From: Triatoma infestans
Lineage: Eukaryota > Arthropoda > Insecta > Hemiptera > Reduviidae
Direction: 5' to 3'
Assembly: GCA_011037195.1 (NCBI GenBank)
Contig: JAAEAF010014516.1
Span: forward strand, 100,340 to 164,339
DNA: 64,000 bases
A program made the position numbers and the translations under genes. Of this stretch, positions 1 through 11,092 are shown piece after piece. The notes under the pieces were generated by a model. It searched no databases, had not been told where the DNA came from, and worked only from the letters and a program-made list of their open reading frames with translations. The stretch's first letter is position 1. Every line of letters starts with the position of its first letter.

Positions 1-61
1 ATATGATGGTATTGAATATTAATTTTTATTATATCAGTTTGTTTTTCATCTCTATTCTCAG

Positions 62-130
62 ACTTCAACATACCAGGAAACAAAGCCGGAAAATGTATTT
101 GCTCCTTCCAAAAAGAAAACACTAAATTAA
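62..130 (+). CDS. Candidate alternative terminal exon (weak)
   Basis: A pyrimidine-rich acceptor ending in CTCAG at 61 is followed by 22 open codons and TAA at 128-130. The peptide (TSTYQETKPENVF... ending KKKTLN) is protein-like. It needs phase 0, whereas the better exon at 335 needs one base to complete a codon, so the two cannot share one upstream donor in these frames. No convincing donor follows, so it is not an internal exon as written. It could be chance. Confidence 0.2.
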   Translation, partial: TSTYQETKPENVFAPSKKKTLN

Positions 131-334
131 TTTCTGGCATTTTATCCGTCGTTGCATGCCTGTTTTGTTGTTCCTGAACGGTTTCGAATTGTCATCCATT
201 GTCAGAGAAAAGTTATCAAATTCGTTTAGATAGACTTCAACTTAATGTTTTCGTTATCACTACACCTGTTGATATGCGGGACCCCATCCATATATTCAAC
301 TAAATTAATTCTTTGCTTTATGTTCCGCTTTTAG

Positions 335-530
335 AGATGATCGAGAGGAATTGAAAACTTTAACCAAAGAAGAACAACTTGAAGTAAGCAGTTTGGAGTC
401 TTCATCTCATGCATCGCCCTCGACTACTTCTTCATATATTTCTGGCTATTCTCCACGAAAAGAGAAGGCCTTAAAGATTTATTTGGATACACCTTCGAGA
501 AGGGCGAGATCAGTGATCGATGTTGATTGA
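335..530 (+). CDS. Last coding exon of a gene entering from the left edge
   Basis: A good acceptor (GCTTTTAG, ending at 334) opens a frame running 64 codons to TGA at 528-530. The first base completes a codon begun in the upstream exon, which lies outside the window. The peptide starts DDREELKTLTKEEQLEV, passes through a Ser/Thr-rich stretch (SLESSSHASPSTTSSYISG), and ends in a basic segment (SPRKEKALKIYLDTPSRRAR) and the C-terminus SVIDVD. It looks like an exposed, disordered, phosphorylatable tail; SP and TP sites are present. There is no start codon because only the terminal exon is here. I do not recognise the protein. Confidence 0.6.
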
Positions 531-613
531 GGTACTGCATTGTAGCTTATAGCTGATATTATCTTTACATTATAAACTTAGGACTGAAGTATTTTTTCTT
601 AAAGGTTTACATC

Positions 614-663
614 AACACTTCCGCACCAGCATACGTCCCTGCGACAAGACGTCAGGAAGTGTT
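614..663 (+). other. Inverted repeat in the presumed 3' UTR
   Basis: AACACTTCC at 614-622 is exactly complementary to GGAAGTGTT at 655-663, with a 32-base loop. It lies about 85 bases after the stop codon at 530 and could form a 9 bp RNA stem in the 3' UTR. A single short stem may be coincidence. Confidence 0.25.
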
Positions 664-893
664 ACTTGGAATCTAGACTTATACTAAACTAAACTGTATG
701 CATTTTTGGAGATGAAGACAAATTGATGTATATTGTTTGGCAAACTAACAACAACTAAGTTCTTTCTGAGTCCGATATATATAAATATATATATTTGTGT
801 AAATTACTGTATTACAATCGCATGTTTATAAAGTGTAAATAACCATAATTTAAAAAAAATTATCCATCATACAAAAATATCAGGTACATGTGT

Positions 894-899
894 AATAAA
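894..899 (+). terminator. Candidate poly(A) signal, gene 1
   Basis: AATAAA lies about 365 bases after the TGA at 530, which would give a normal-length 3' UTR. A second hexamer sits in GAATAAAAG near 943. A genomic A-run at 928-941 lies between them, so the real cleavage site is uncertain. Confidence 0.4.
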
Positions 900-3823
900 T
901 ATTGCCAGTGTGTTTAAAGAACCTTTTAAAAAAAAAAAAAAATGAATAAAAGTGTGATTTATAAATTCAATATAAATTTATTGGGCCTCCCAAGTTTTTA
1001 TTATAGTGCATTAGCAGGCTTTTTGCTCTCATATTTTGTACTATTCACATGTTGAGTTGGTTACTTGACTGTAATAAATAACATGTATTTATTGATTTTT
1101 TGTACTTGATATTTGACCTTATCTTCCATATTTATAATCAAGATATTTATATTTGAATTAAAAATGCTATGTAATATACTATTGTAGAATATATATAAAA
1201 AAAAAGTCGCGAATATTTGTTTTACATCCTTATCTTTCCATTCATTATGCTGAATTCTGGATTTTACCATTCTTTTTACGATAAAAGAAAGTAATAAAAA
1301 TTCTGAGCAAGTGTGTTACCGTCAGTCACATCAGCTACTTGAGATTGTACCATTATAAGTGATAAAAAGTTTATATAACTTGTCAAGTTGTAAGTATTCC
1401 TGTTAATTAGTACTACATTAAAAAAGGAAAATTCTCTTGGAAGACTTCACAATTTCCACCTCTAATGCCCAACATTTAGAAAGCCAACCACAACAATTTA
1501 GAAAGCTCTTTATGTGATTCTTATGACACATAGAAATTTTAATGAGAGAAAAAAAAATAGGTGGAAATATTTTAAAATTATAATATTGAATAATCAAACT
1601 TTTTGAAATAGCTCAGAAAAAAAAAATTGACAAGTGATTCATCAAAGCATGAGTGCACCGAATATACTAGTATTATGCTTCTGAGCAAAGAAAATTTGGA
1701 TACCTGGAAATCTAGGTGGGAGCCTTTTCATCAAACATGATTCCTAAACTATGTGAATGTTAAAATAAAATAGAAACAATACAATTCTAGGATTGATGGT
1801 CGGAGAAAGTACGTCTATCTTCGGATATTAAATAGTTGTATAGAAGAAAACGCTCGGATAGAACTGCTCAGCTCACAGATTTCATTAGATGAGATCCCCT
1901 GATTTACCGCGTAAAGCAACTGAATGGCCCAGTTCTATATGCTAGAAATTTTTGAGCTAGAGCAGTACTTTCATGAAGGTGATCGCAAAAAACTTCGAAT
2001 GGTTCCAAAGAAGTTTCTCTCACAAAGTTGAGGGAGAGGAATATAAGGTAAACAATTTATTTATAAAAAAATTAAATTTCTTCAGCACCTAAATTTCGCC
2101 GAGCTCAGGTCACCCCATACCAAAGATATTTTTAAAACTTGGAGAGGTACGGTTTTAATATACAATTGCTTGCCAGTAAGTCTTTAAGGAAAGTAAGATG
2201 GGTGATTAACCCCAAACCTTTAGGTGGAATTTGATTGACAGACATAAAATCCAGGATTTTGACGATTGAAGAAGTGATATACTTACTGGGCTTAACGGGT
2301 GTAATCTAGTACAATTTTTAAAAATAGCTATATCCTATAGACATTAATAGAAGAGTTTAACTTAACTATTAAAAATATATTTATATGCAAAAAAAAAATC
2401 TGTAAAGCACTGCCAATATAAATTACATCTTTGTTTTATTTCATTCTTTTTCGTAATAAAAAGCAATTTGTAGATTCAAACCGATATGAAAACTATTTTT
2501 ATTTCCAATTTAGAAATTATTTAGTTCTTATTTTCCTAATTGATATAGTAACTCGGCAGACGAATTCTATCCATGCCATTATGTGTTATGAATGTATAAT
2601 ACATACTGCATTTTGTATATTGAAAACAATAAAGCTCTGTATTATTATGACTTTAAAACTGCCATCACTAAGCGAGATTTTTATTTTCGAATTACTAAGG
2701 ACAATCCTAACTTCCAAAAGTGATTGAAGATCTTCCACAATAAGAACAGAATGGGGCTTAGTATAAAACCCCTAAAGTGTATCATTGTACAGGACATCGG
2801 TAGGTTTCTTTTTTTCTTGTTTGTAAATTTTTGAGAATATTATGACTGAGGATGGTGGAGTAGATGCATGGTTCCAACACCTACAAGATAACTTATTTCA
2901 TGAACAAATCTCTAAGAAGGACTGCACACATTTTTTTTCGAAATAAATTCTCGCTTACTAAAATGCTTTTAATTCTTCTGACTACGAAAAACAGGGTTTA
3001 TGATAATTGTCCTGTTATAATAAAAAGTTTACTTGATATTTTTTTGGGAATTCCTATGCGGATGAACGAAAGTTTCAGTGATAATCCGTACACTGAATCA
3101 CTCCACTTACTGAACTGTTTTTGTTCAAATGTTTCTGGAGACATGGTCTTTTGAAATTAATTACTTCAATGTCGGCATTTTTTTTTTCTATCATCAGGGC
3201 CCTACAACAAAAACATGATATGACCACAGATATTTTTACTATATTCCTGAACTTTCAATATTAGCTTTGAATCTTCTTGTTTATTTATAAAGCTCAGTTG
3301 ATGGCATAAATTTCGAAATGTTGGCATTATAGTGAACCTCTCAAATCAACTCTCATAATATTATGAAATTAGGAAAAAGGCACACAATAAAGAAACTGTA
3401 GCTACTATATGAACGTTTTTTAGTTTTGTGATTTGCTCGAAAATGCTTTAAACTTTCTATTTATAAATAAATATTTTAACTTAAATATTTTTATGAAGAA
3501 ACTGATTCTTAAGATGCTGGGTAAGATTCTGTAAGATGGCTGAGGCTTTCCTTATTGTTTTAACATATTATTCCAATCATCTTTTAGATAGCATTAAGTA
3601 AATTAAATATGCTGCAATAATACCAAAATAATTACATGTTTTAAGATAATTTGTCTAAAGAAAATTGAGAAATAGAGTAACAGTCAATTATGAGTTGCAT
3701 TAGACTTCTTTTTTTTACAAATTAAATATTAAGCTATTAAACTAAGGTAAACAAAAACAAGAAAGAGCCTATCAATTCTTGAAATACCATAATATGTACA
3801 TATACAAATGAATTAGAATAGAT
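900..3823. other. AT-rich intergenic stretch, nothing recognised
   Basis: No splice-flanked open frame, transposon domain or tandem repeat could be supported. Open frames at 2431-2727 and 2864-3154 have ordinary AT-rich composition and no recognisable motif, and are treated as chance. Confidence 0.4.
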
Positions 3824-3832
3824 GTTCATTTA

Positions 3833-3991
3833 TTTGTTGTGATTGGTTCCGCAGAGCTGGAAAGCATCAGAGATATTTTTCGTGATAGCCTCCTTGATTT
3901 TGTGGTCATCGACCGGTTTCTAGCGATCCTGACGAAACCGGTCAATTACTACAAAAAGAAGCAGGCTATCACGAAAAATATCTCTGATGAA
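3833..3991 (+). mobile_element. Family A foldback element, copy 1
   Basis: This 159 bp element starts TTTGTTGTGATTGGTTCC and has complementary halves. The left half (CAGAGATATTTTTCGTGATAG ...) returns inverted as CTATCACGAAAAATATCTCTG near the right end. It is flanked by GTTCATTTA at 3824-3832 and again at 3992-4000, a 9 bp target-site duplication. The left end has about 35 bases that are not mirrored at the right end, so it is not a symmetric TIR element. No coding capacity. Compare copies at 4123, 24293 and 29024. Confidence 0.7.
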
Positions 3992-4122
3992 GTTCATTTA
4001 AACGGAAAACAGGCACGCACTAAAAAATGTTTATTACAAGTAACTTTTAAAATTTTTAAATAAATAATAGTCACGAAATGATTCTCTCAAGAGTTATCTC
4101 TGCAAAAAATAAAAAAGATTTA

Positions 4123-4231
4123 GTTGTTGTGGTGGTTGGTTCCACAGAGCTGGAAAGCATCAGAGACATTTTCCGCGGTATGACTCCGATGACCACAAAA
4201 ATGAAGCAGGCTACCACGGAAAATGTCTCTG
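4123..4231 (+). mobile_element. Family A foldback element, short copy 2
   Basis: A 109 bp copy starting GTTGTTGTGGTGGTTGG and ending AATGTCTCTG. The central part of both arms is missing, so only about 30 bp at each side still pair. It is flanked by a perfect 12 bp duplication, AAAAAAGATTTA, at 4111-4122 and 4232-4243. The same termini with a different target prove an insertion independent of the copy 120 bp upstream. Confidence 0.75.
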
Positions 4232-4243
4232 AAAAAAGATTTA

Positions 4244-4938
4244 TTTATAATTTGGAATCTATTTTATTTGCAATCTGTACATTGTAAAATGAACACAAAA
4301 GATTAATAAAATAATATTAAACATTCTACCGTAAATTAATTTGTAGTAGATAAAGTTGCAATAAAAACCAAGCGACTAATGAATGGTTTTAAGAGAGGGG
4401 AAGATCTGGAATATATTTTATCAAAACAATATGGTAAATTTGGATATGAACACTGATAATAAAATTGTTCAGAGATAAGAAATGAATTTAATAAAAATAA
4501 CGGTATAAAACTATTTAAAAAATATGCGAATTATGTTTAAATTTACTGACAATATATATTACCAATATTAACTTTATTCTAAATTAAATACTGAAGCTGA
4601 AAATGAATTATGGAATGACTTCTAAGAAATTTTAATTTATGTACACAAATTACAAGTAAAGCTCAAACCAACGCTTTGCAGTTTTTCGTTCACAGCAGAA
4701 ATATGTATTATTTTGGCTTATATAAAAAAAACAAAAACATTATTGCCTTTTTGTTTAAATTGAAAAATTGCGAAGTTATCTAGGTTTATATACGAAACAG
4801 AATCGTTCATTTCTCTAAATTTAATTTATATACAAATATACAATCAAATGCTCTTTTTAATTAAAATCATTACCTAAAAAAAAAAAATTAAAATATTAAC
4901 CTTCAAAATTCATCACTTTGTAATGAACTTCAACAAGA
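4244..4938. other. AT-rich intergenic stretch
   Basis: Nothing recognisable apart from homopolymer runs and a short TA tract near 4962. It separates the family A copies from the 3' end of the minus-strand gene. Confidence 0.35.
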
Positions 4939-4944
4939 TTTATT
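4939..4944 (-). terminator. Candidate poly(A) signal, gene 2
   Basis: TTTATT on the plus strand is AATAAA on the minus strand. It lies 300 bases beyond the minus-strand stop codon at 5244-5246. Other close variants occur in this AT-rich DNA, so the assignment is tentative. Confidence 0.35.
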
Positions 4945-5243
4945 GACCTCTAATCAAATCTATATATATATATAATAAATTAAAAGCTTAGGTTGTAAAC
5001 TTTAGATTAGTCCTTACTTTTCTGTTTCTCTTTAATCAATATTATTAAAATGAATATAGCCATGAAATACTTGAAAGGAGCATACTTTTTCGGTAAGGAA
5101 TTAAAACAGCTTTGTTCACGCGTAAATCTCTCAGAAAACGCAAAATATAAAAGTACACAATATAAAAATCTACAAAAGTGATTGCACAAATTTTAATCAC
5201 AGCAAACACCTGACGACCAAGTATTATAATAAGAGGGCTACTC

Positions 5244-5662
5244 TTATACATAGTCTGAGTGAATAGGCGCGGTCTCAGATATAGCTGCCAAACGTTGCCT
5301 TGACAATGGTCCCATTTCCCATTGGGTTACACCACTTCCTACACCTCCGCCAACAGTCTCATATGTTCTTTCTGAAAGATCAGAATAATAAGCTGAACTT
5401 GGTGGCGAACCAGTTTCACCGTCAGTCAATACATATCCAGTATTTTGGTAAACTGGTTTATCTAATTCAGCATAAAGCGCTTCATCCACTGTGTAGTGAT
5501 TAGTGGCTGGCGTTTCACTAGGTGCAGCTAATGTAGGTCGCCGATTCATCCAACACCAAACACCGCGTCCACCTTCGCCACGGGTTCCTGCAACACTCAG
5601 CTTTGAGCCTTCTCTTCTTTCAAGCCCACTACTAACTCCACTGGAACGATTGTCACTGTAAC
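5244..5662 (-). CDS. Terminal exon: tyrosine-rich cytoplasmic tail of a membrane protein
   Basis: A minus-strand acceptor (TTGCTCCAG, intron ending at 5663) opens an exon that continues the frame of 6725-6850. The split codon C|GT gives Arg, then 138 residues follow to the stop at 5244. The tail has a Ser/Gly/Arg-rich start, the segment GRGVWCWMNRRPTLAAP, and a run of tyrosine motifs: NHYTVDEALYAELD, PVYQNTGYVL, SSAYYSDL, ERTYETV. YQNT fits the Y-x-N rule for Grb2-type SH2 domains; YAEL and YETV fit Y-x-x-phi sorting signals; the C-terminus SDYV fits a class III PDZ ligand. These are motif matches only. The family is not recognised. It reads as a genuine conserved exon because the composition is far from the AT-rich background. 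Confidence 0.75.
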
Positions 5663-6724
5663 CTGGAGCAAACAGATTTTATGAATCGTTTCAAATAAAT
5701 TACATTTATAGTACATGTTTTGATATTCGCTACTGCCGCTGTATTTGATATTGTAAAATGGATGTTGAGTTCGGTCACAAAAAAAACTATTTTTTCAAAT
5801 TTGCCGAAACGTGGATGAAAATTAAAAAAAAAATTGTAAAAGTGAGTTTCATATTTTTGAACTTATTACTGAGTGAAACAGTTCTAAAAACTGATCAAAT
5901 AAAGAAATAATCACTGGGTACTAGAAGTAAACTTCCTAAATAATAACCATCTGATGCATTAAAATATTTTAAGTAAAATATCAATAACAATGCTGTGGAA
6001 CTGCGGTCCCTCTGTTTGGAGAAAGAAGATCACTTGGCAATATCTCTCCGTAAATGGACCACTGTTTTCCAGGCTGATGGCTATTCTTTATTGTATTTTG
6101 GATGACCTGCACTAATTTAAAAGGTGTTTGTTGTGCTCGAACAGTCAAGCTGCGTTGAAGGCGCTGAATTCATGTGTCTTCACTTCCAAGTTGGTACTAG
6201 AAAGTTCTAGAAGATTGGAAGAGCTTTCTTCTAGTCATATGGTCATATGGGAACTTTTTGGACTGAGGAGGTAGACAGTTTGCCAAATTAGGTGTTTCTC
6301 TCTTTCATTGGTCCCGAGCCTAAAGATGACTTTAGGCACATGTCTGTCAATGGCCATCATTGATAGTTTCACAGTATTCATCCCTATGGATGAGTTCATA
6401 ATAATAATATGCATTTTAAGGAACTGTTTATACTTCAAAATATGCCTCAGAATTTGGTAAAGAGCTATGGGGGCTTATTTTACCCTTTTCCTTGCCTCTA
6501 ATAGCTGGTAAGTGAAACTTTAAAATTTTAACACTGATATGTTCCCTTCTGACACAATCTTCTCGTTATATGACACACTTTATGGCATTCTCCCTAATTT
6601 AATAGTTAAATATTTCAAAATAAGAAATGAACTAGTGGACTAATGAGCTGGAAATGAAGCTACAGGAATAAGCTGTAATTAGTAATAAACTTAGTAGTAC
6701 TATTACTTAAAAAAGTAAACTTAC
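5663..6724 (-). other. Intron of the membrane-protein gene
   Basis: This 1062-base intron has a consensus donor GTAAGT (minus strand, 6724 downwards) and acceptor TTGCTCCAG. At 5745-5860 it holds a sequence related to one at 18.72-18.83 kb (TTTGCCGAAACG here, the inverse CGTTTCGGCAAA there), a dispersed repeat. At 6200-6217 the pattern GAA-ag-TTC-ta-GAA-ga-TT resembles a heat-shock element but has no TATA box near it. No other gene is seen. Confidence 0.55.
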
Positions 6725-6850
6725 GTGGTGTACTATTGCTGTTAATTCTCTTATAACAATGTCTAAGAGTAATCATTAAAGTGGCTCCAAGCAAGGCTGA
6801 TAAAATGGAAACTACAATCATGGACCATGGGACTAGGGCTGATGCCAAAC
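6725..6850 (-). CDS. Internal exon: transmembrane helix of the membrane protein
   Basis: A 126-base exon bounded by CAATTTACAG| and |GTAAGT on the minus strand, phase 1 at both ends. It encodes about 42 residues. LASALVPWSMIVVSILSA and the following LLGATLMITL form one helix of about 25 hydrophobic residues, followed at once by RHCYKRINSN. The positive-inside rule puts the C-terminal side in the cytoplasm and the upstream exon outside the cell or in the lumen. A whole membrane segment in one symmetric phase-1 exon is typical of animal surface receptors. Confidence 0.75.
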
Positions 6851-7041
6851 CTGTAAATTGCACCAACTGAACTATCTTACAGAAAATATTGTAGTTTAAT
6901 TATAGTTTTACTCAACTAAAATGGATCTTGAAATAACAATGAAATTAAACTTTATAAATTTCATGGCTTTAAAATCAAATGCATTCAAAAGGACAAAATG
7001 ATCTATATTTTAAAGCAAATCTAAAAGAGTACCAAACACAC

Positions 7042-7260
7042 TTGTGGAGTGTAGAGTGGATGTTGCCCAAGAGCAGAGGTCACATGTCGTGACACCATCC
7101 GGAGGTATATCCCTTTCAAGAAACGCCGGTCGAGGAGGTGGTGGCAGAAAGCCTCTTGCCCATGCACCATCTTCACCTTCCAGTTCTAATGTTCTGGTAG
7201 TATCCTCTTCTAAGGCTCCAGCCCACCATGACCCATCATCCCAGTTCACATCCATCTCTT
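7042..7260 (-). CDS. Exon: acidic/proline-rich extracellular stalk of the membrane protein
   Basis: Acceptor TTTAATTTCAG| (intron ends at 7261) and donor CACAA|GTGTGT bound a 219-base exon. Its last base A joins GT of the next exon to give Ser, keeping one frame through all three exons. Content in order: EEMDVNWDDGSWWAGALEED, an acidic LELEGEDGAW stretch, FLPPPPRPAFLERDIPP, then TTCDLCSWATSTLHS with two cysteines just before the membrane. The ATG at 7255 could be the true start, which would make a 73-residue N-out protein without a signal peptide. Otherwise the phase-1 boundary points to further extracellular exons upstream, which I could not find. No known domain was identified. Confidence 0.65.
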
Positions 7261-8737
7261 CTGAAATTAAAACAAACAGAGCTATATTAAGAATTAAGAA
7301 ATAATTATAATCGATAGCTGATCAGAATTGTGTTTTATATTTTAACTGACATTCAGTAACCATACCTATCTAATTAGAGCTGTAGTTTTCAATGATTAAA
7401 TAAATATATGAATTTAGTAACTTTGTTTTCAATAGAATAAAAATGATATATATATATATATAAAATAATATAATAAATAAAATACAATATATAAAATAAT
7501 TTTAATATATATAATGATGACATGATGCTCTCTGCGAATCGTTTCAAAAGGAAGTCTTTATTTCTATCATAATGCATTTTTTTTAATTTGTAAACATTAT
7601 GTTGCAACATACACTAGTCAATGAATGAAGATTTTGCAGCTCTATAGTTTCTATTTCATCTTCTATAGAGTTCTTTTCTATATATATTGATCCTAAAAGA
7701 AATTCTAGTGTCAAACACTTTGAAGAAAGACAGTGTTCACAATTAAATACGCTTGCTCTATCCCTATCAGCTTGGTGAACAAAAGAAAAAGGAAATACAA
7801 ATTCACGTTTCGTATATAATATTCATCTTAAGAAAAATAGCATTATGTACTTTGATGTGGTTACAATTGCAATACCAAATTTAGGAATCCTAGAAAGGAA
7901 TAACATCCACAAAGAGAAAATTCTTTAATAATACTTAATTACTATTAAATTTAATAATAAATATTCCTTAATTAATCGAGATTTTTATATAATAGCCTAT
8001 GGAAAATTGCAATAATCTGCTAATGAAATAATTAATTATAATATAATAATAATTAATTCTGTAATTCATATAATTTTAGATTTTTCCCCAAAAGCGAAAG
8101 TAAGAATTAATAATTTGTAAATCTAAAAGGATGGATTGCGAAAGTGAATCTTTTTATGGGCAAACACTTGCCATTTAATTTTTTTCCCTTTTATTCTACA
8201 GGTCTTTCATGCACTCCTGTTTGTATGCCTTCAGCCCATATATAGTTAACAAATTCCGGTTTCTAGCCAACGAAGTTGTACTTATTTTATTTATTCGGTA
8301 ACATTCCAAAGAAAATCAGTTATGCAAATTATCAAATTTATGAAAAGAGTTTCTACGTAATAGTAAGCAAAAAATATACAACAAAATTATCATCCTTTAT
8401 GGGAAAAAAATGTTTTGGAATCTATAATTCCTTTAGGTTTAAATCAAAGTTTTACCATATCTATTTCTTATAGAAATTGAAAGTTAAAATATACAATATA
8501 AAAAAAATAAAGATAAAAATTTTTCGTTGTCATTGATAAAGGATAGAGAGTACCAAATTAGACTTTAATGGTAGGTAGCAGGTGACTTAAGATGAACAAG
8601 ATGCTATTATTATAATAATAATAAAAAATACAATTAAACATAAATGCTTAAACAACAAATTAGAATAAAATAGCAGAAGTAAAAGAATCTGATTAGGTAA
8701 ATGTTAATGTAAAAATGCAACAGTATAAATTATTTAC
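7261..8737 (-). other. Probable intron or upstream region of the membrane-protein gene
   Basis: AT-rich DNA with TA tracts (7447-7463) and no supportable exon on either strand. If the candidate 5' exon ending at 8738 is real, this whole stretch is a 1.48 kb first intron. Confidence 0.35.
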
Positions 8738-9060
8738 CTTCGTTGAAAGCCAGTTTGTAAGCCTCGTCCTTTTACGCATCGCTCCTAAACATATGCATAG
8801 ACAATAATCCACAAAGATAACATGAAAATATCAACATTCCACTCGTACTGTAAAGTTGTAATTCACTGCAGATGGACTGTGTGACTGTACAACGGCCCCC
8901 CAACAACCAGTCCTGACGTCATTTTCCTAGGTGGCCTATCCTACCCCCACTACAACGCTACTTCATGGGAGGTAGAGAGTACTGAGAGCAAGAGAGCCAA
9001 GACTCCTTCCACTTGTTTCACATACAGAAGCGCGCATGCATAGAGCAGAGCTAAGCGCGT
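8738..9060 (-). promoter_or_regulatory. Candidate 5' exon and promoter region, minus strand
   Basis: On the minus strand CAACGAAG|GTAAAT is a good donor with exon end at 8738. The sequence behind it is clearly richer in GC and CpG than its surroundings. It contains TGACGTCA near 8914, the palindromic CREB/ATF site, and GCGCGCATGC and GCGCGTGCG further on. No TATA box is seen. The exon would be mostly non-coding: an ATG near 8770 opens only a short frame. The link to the exon at 7260 is inferred from strand, spacing and splice sites alone. Confidence 0.35.
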
Positions 9061-9359
9061 GCGTCCAGTTCACACTCAACACACATGCACACATACATAC
9101 ACACATAATATACTAACACAAAACACATCATAACACAAAACTTGCAACTCAGGCACACACAAATTATTTCTTTCTCACTAGCCTACCTTTCAAACTGGCG
9201 GTTTATAAGACACCTTTTCGACACCCAGTTTTCTTTCACACTGCACGTGTAAATTTGTTCCACCCTTGCCTGTTGCAATGCTTTTTTTCATTGCACATTA
9301 CATACGACTTCACACCGCATAAATCTACACCTGGGCTTAAAACTTTTTCCCACTACTCC

Positions 9360-9418
9360 TATATATATATATATTTGCAAACAATATATATATATATGTG
9401 TGTGTGTGTGTGTATGCG
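9360..9418. repeat. Compound TA / TG microsatellite
   Basis: Two (TA) tracts separated by TTTGCAAACA are followed by (TG)n and TATGCG. This is simple-sequence DNA, likely length-variable between individuals. Confidence 0.85.
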
Positions 9419-9419
9419 T

Positions 9420-10590
9420 ATAGCATTACAAATACAGAAGAACTGTCAAAATTCAGTTCACATAAAAAAGAACTTATTGAGTGCATAAGTTGAACTTTAA
9501 AGAACTTTTGGAATTTCTCCGTTTCCTCCTGCTTTCGGTTTATTTATCAATCAGTTTCGAGCAATCGCTTACTGTTGTGAGCAAATTAAGGAAGTATATT
9601 ACCAAATCGAATGCAAGAAACCGGTTATTAAGAAACGAAAATATTAATTTTTTCTTGTTTATAACATAAAGAAGTTCAAATTCTTGGGGATCCACCAACT
9701 TATTCAGCGATTGCCAGACTGACATCATTAAATATCATTAGGCTAATAATTGTATACATCATTTGAAACTTAACAGCACACAAAGGAACCATAATAATTT
9801 GAAGGATAAATAATTTACATTTGAAGCCACAAAAATGAAAACCCAGTTTAAGTATCAAATGTAGTTATAATATTTGCTATATTTCCTAACTTTAAAAATT
9901 ATAAGAAACTTCATTTAGCTTTTAGAAAATACTTTATGAAAATTTTAAATACATATCAAAAGAAAATAAATTCCAGAATTTAATTTTTTTTTTTTTAATA
10001 AAATAATTTCTAATTAACAAAAATCTTCAGGAATTGGATCTGGTAATCAGAAGAAACAACAAATAGAATTTTCTAAATCAATCAAATATTTTCTAAAAAT
10101 TTTCAAAGAGCAAACAAATTTATGGTTAATTATGCGCACAACTATGTAGTTATTCAAAGAGATTATCATTTACTTCAATTTGAGAAAACCTGATTTATTA
10201 ACAGTTTTTTTTTTTAAAGGCATGAATTAAATTCTGAAATAAGAATCTGATCTCGGTCATGTTGCGAAATAAATATTTGGCTCCATCAAGAGAAAGACAA
10301 TATGGTAACTTTAAATTGGAATAAATTAAATAAAAAAGGTGGAATAGTGTTAAATATATGAGAAAGATAATCGAGAGAGTATTAGAAGCTCCTTCAGCTT
10401 CAGCCTAATAAATCTAACATTATATTCAGATTATATTAATAAGGTATCTTTATAGAAATTCACTAAAATTCGTTTATTAGAAATAGATGGGTCTTGTCTA
10501 TTTCGGATAAAAAACTGGATATTCGGGATAAACTGGAATTTCAATGCAGTAGCGAACTACATTATATAATAGTGAAACACAGAAAATTTC
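9420..10590. other. AT-rich stretch, nothing recognised
   Basis: Open frames of 60-77 codons here overlap on both strands, and I see no domain motifs. Treated as intergenic. Confidence 0.35.
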
Positions 10591-10591
10591 A

Positions 10592-10760
10592 GCAATATTT
10601 TCCGTGATACCTGCTTCATTTTGTGGCTATTTACCTGTTTTAGACGTCGTTCATCCTGTTTCAGATGTCTTGATAAATAGTGTGAATCCGTCGACTGGCA
10701 CAATGCAAAGTGTGTGACTTTCTGGTTGATGACCACATAACAAAGTAGATTTATTCTGGA
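10592..10760 (+). mobile_element. Family A foldback element, divergent subfamily copy
   Basis: The order of blocks matches other family A copies: ATATTTTCCGTGATACCTGC, CTTCATTTTGTGGC, then TTGATGACCACA at the right. The middle differs (GATAAATAGTGTGAATCCG, GTCGACTGGCACAATGCA) and is shared with the copy at 11.1 kb, defining a second subfamily. The complementary arms have decayed. No coding capacity. Confidence 0.55.
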
Positions 10761-11092
10761 AAAAAAAATCTGAAATTATTAAACAGATTTTAAGAGGCAT
10801 TTCTTTTGCTGAAGTGTTCTTCACATTTTTGTAATTTGGTTGTCGCAGAATAGGTTTATTTTTTCTGTTTTTTAAATCAAATAATATATCGTTAAAAATT
10901 AGTAACACTAACATTTAGTAAAGTATTAGTAAAACACTAACATTTAAACAAATATTGTATAACACTTTTTTAAGTATTTCAAATTGAAGTAAAAAAAAGT
11001 AGTAGTTAATTTTAGTTATATAAAAATTTTGGATCATATAGTAAAAAACATAAAAAAATCAAAACAAATAATTATTCAGGTTATTACATCGG

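Noticed and set aside
5300..5503. Plus-strand frame over the cytoplasmic-tail exon
   Set aside because: Shadow of the minus-strand exon. It has no splice context or recognisable content.
7044..7304. Plus-strand frame MECRVDVAQEQRS...
   Set aside because: It is the antisense of the splice-bounded minus-strand exon at 7042-7260, whose frame joins neighbouring exons.
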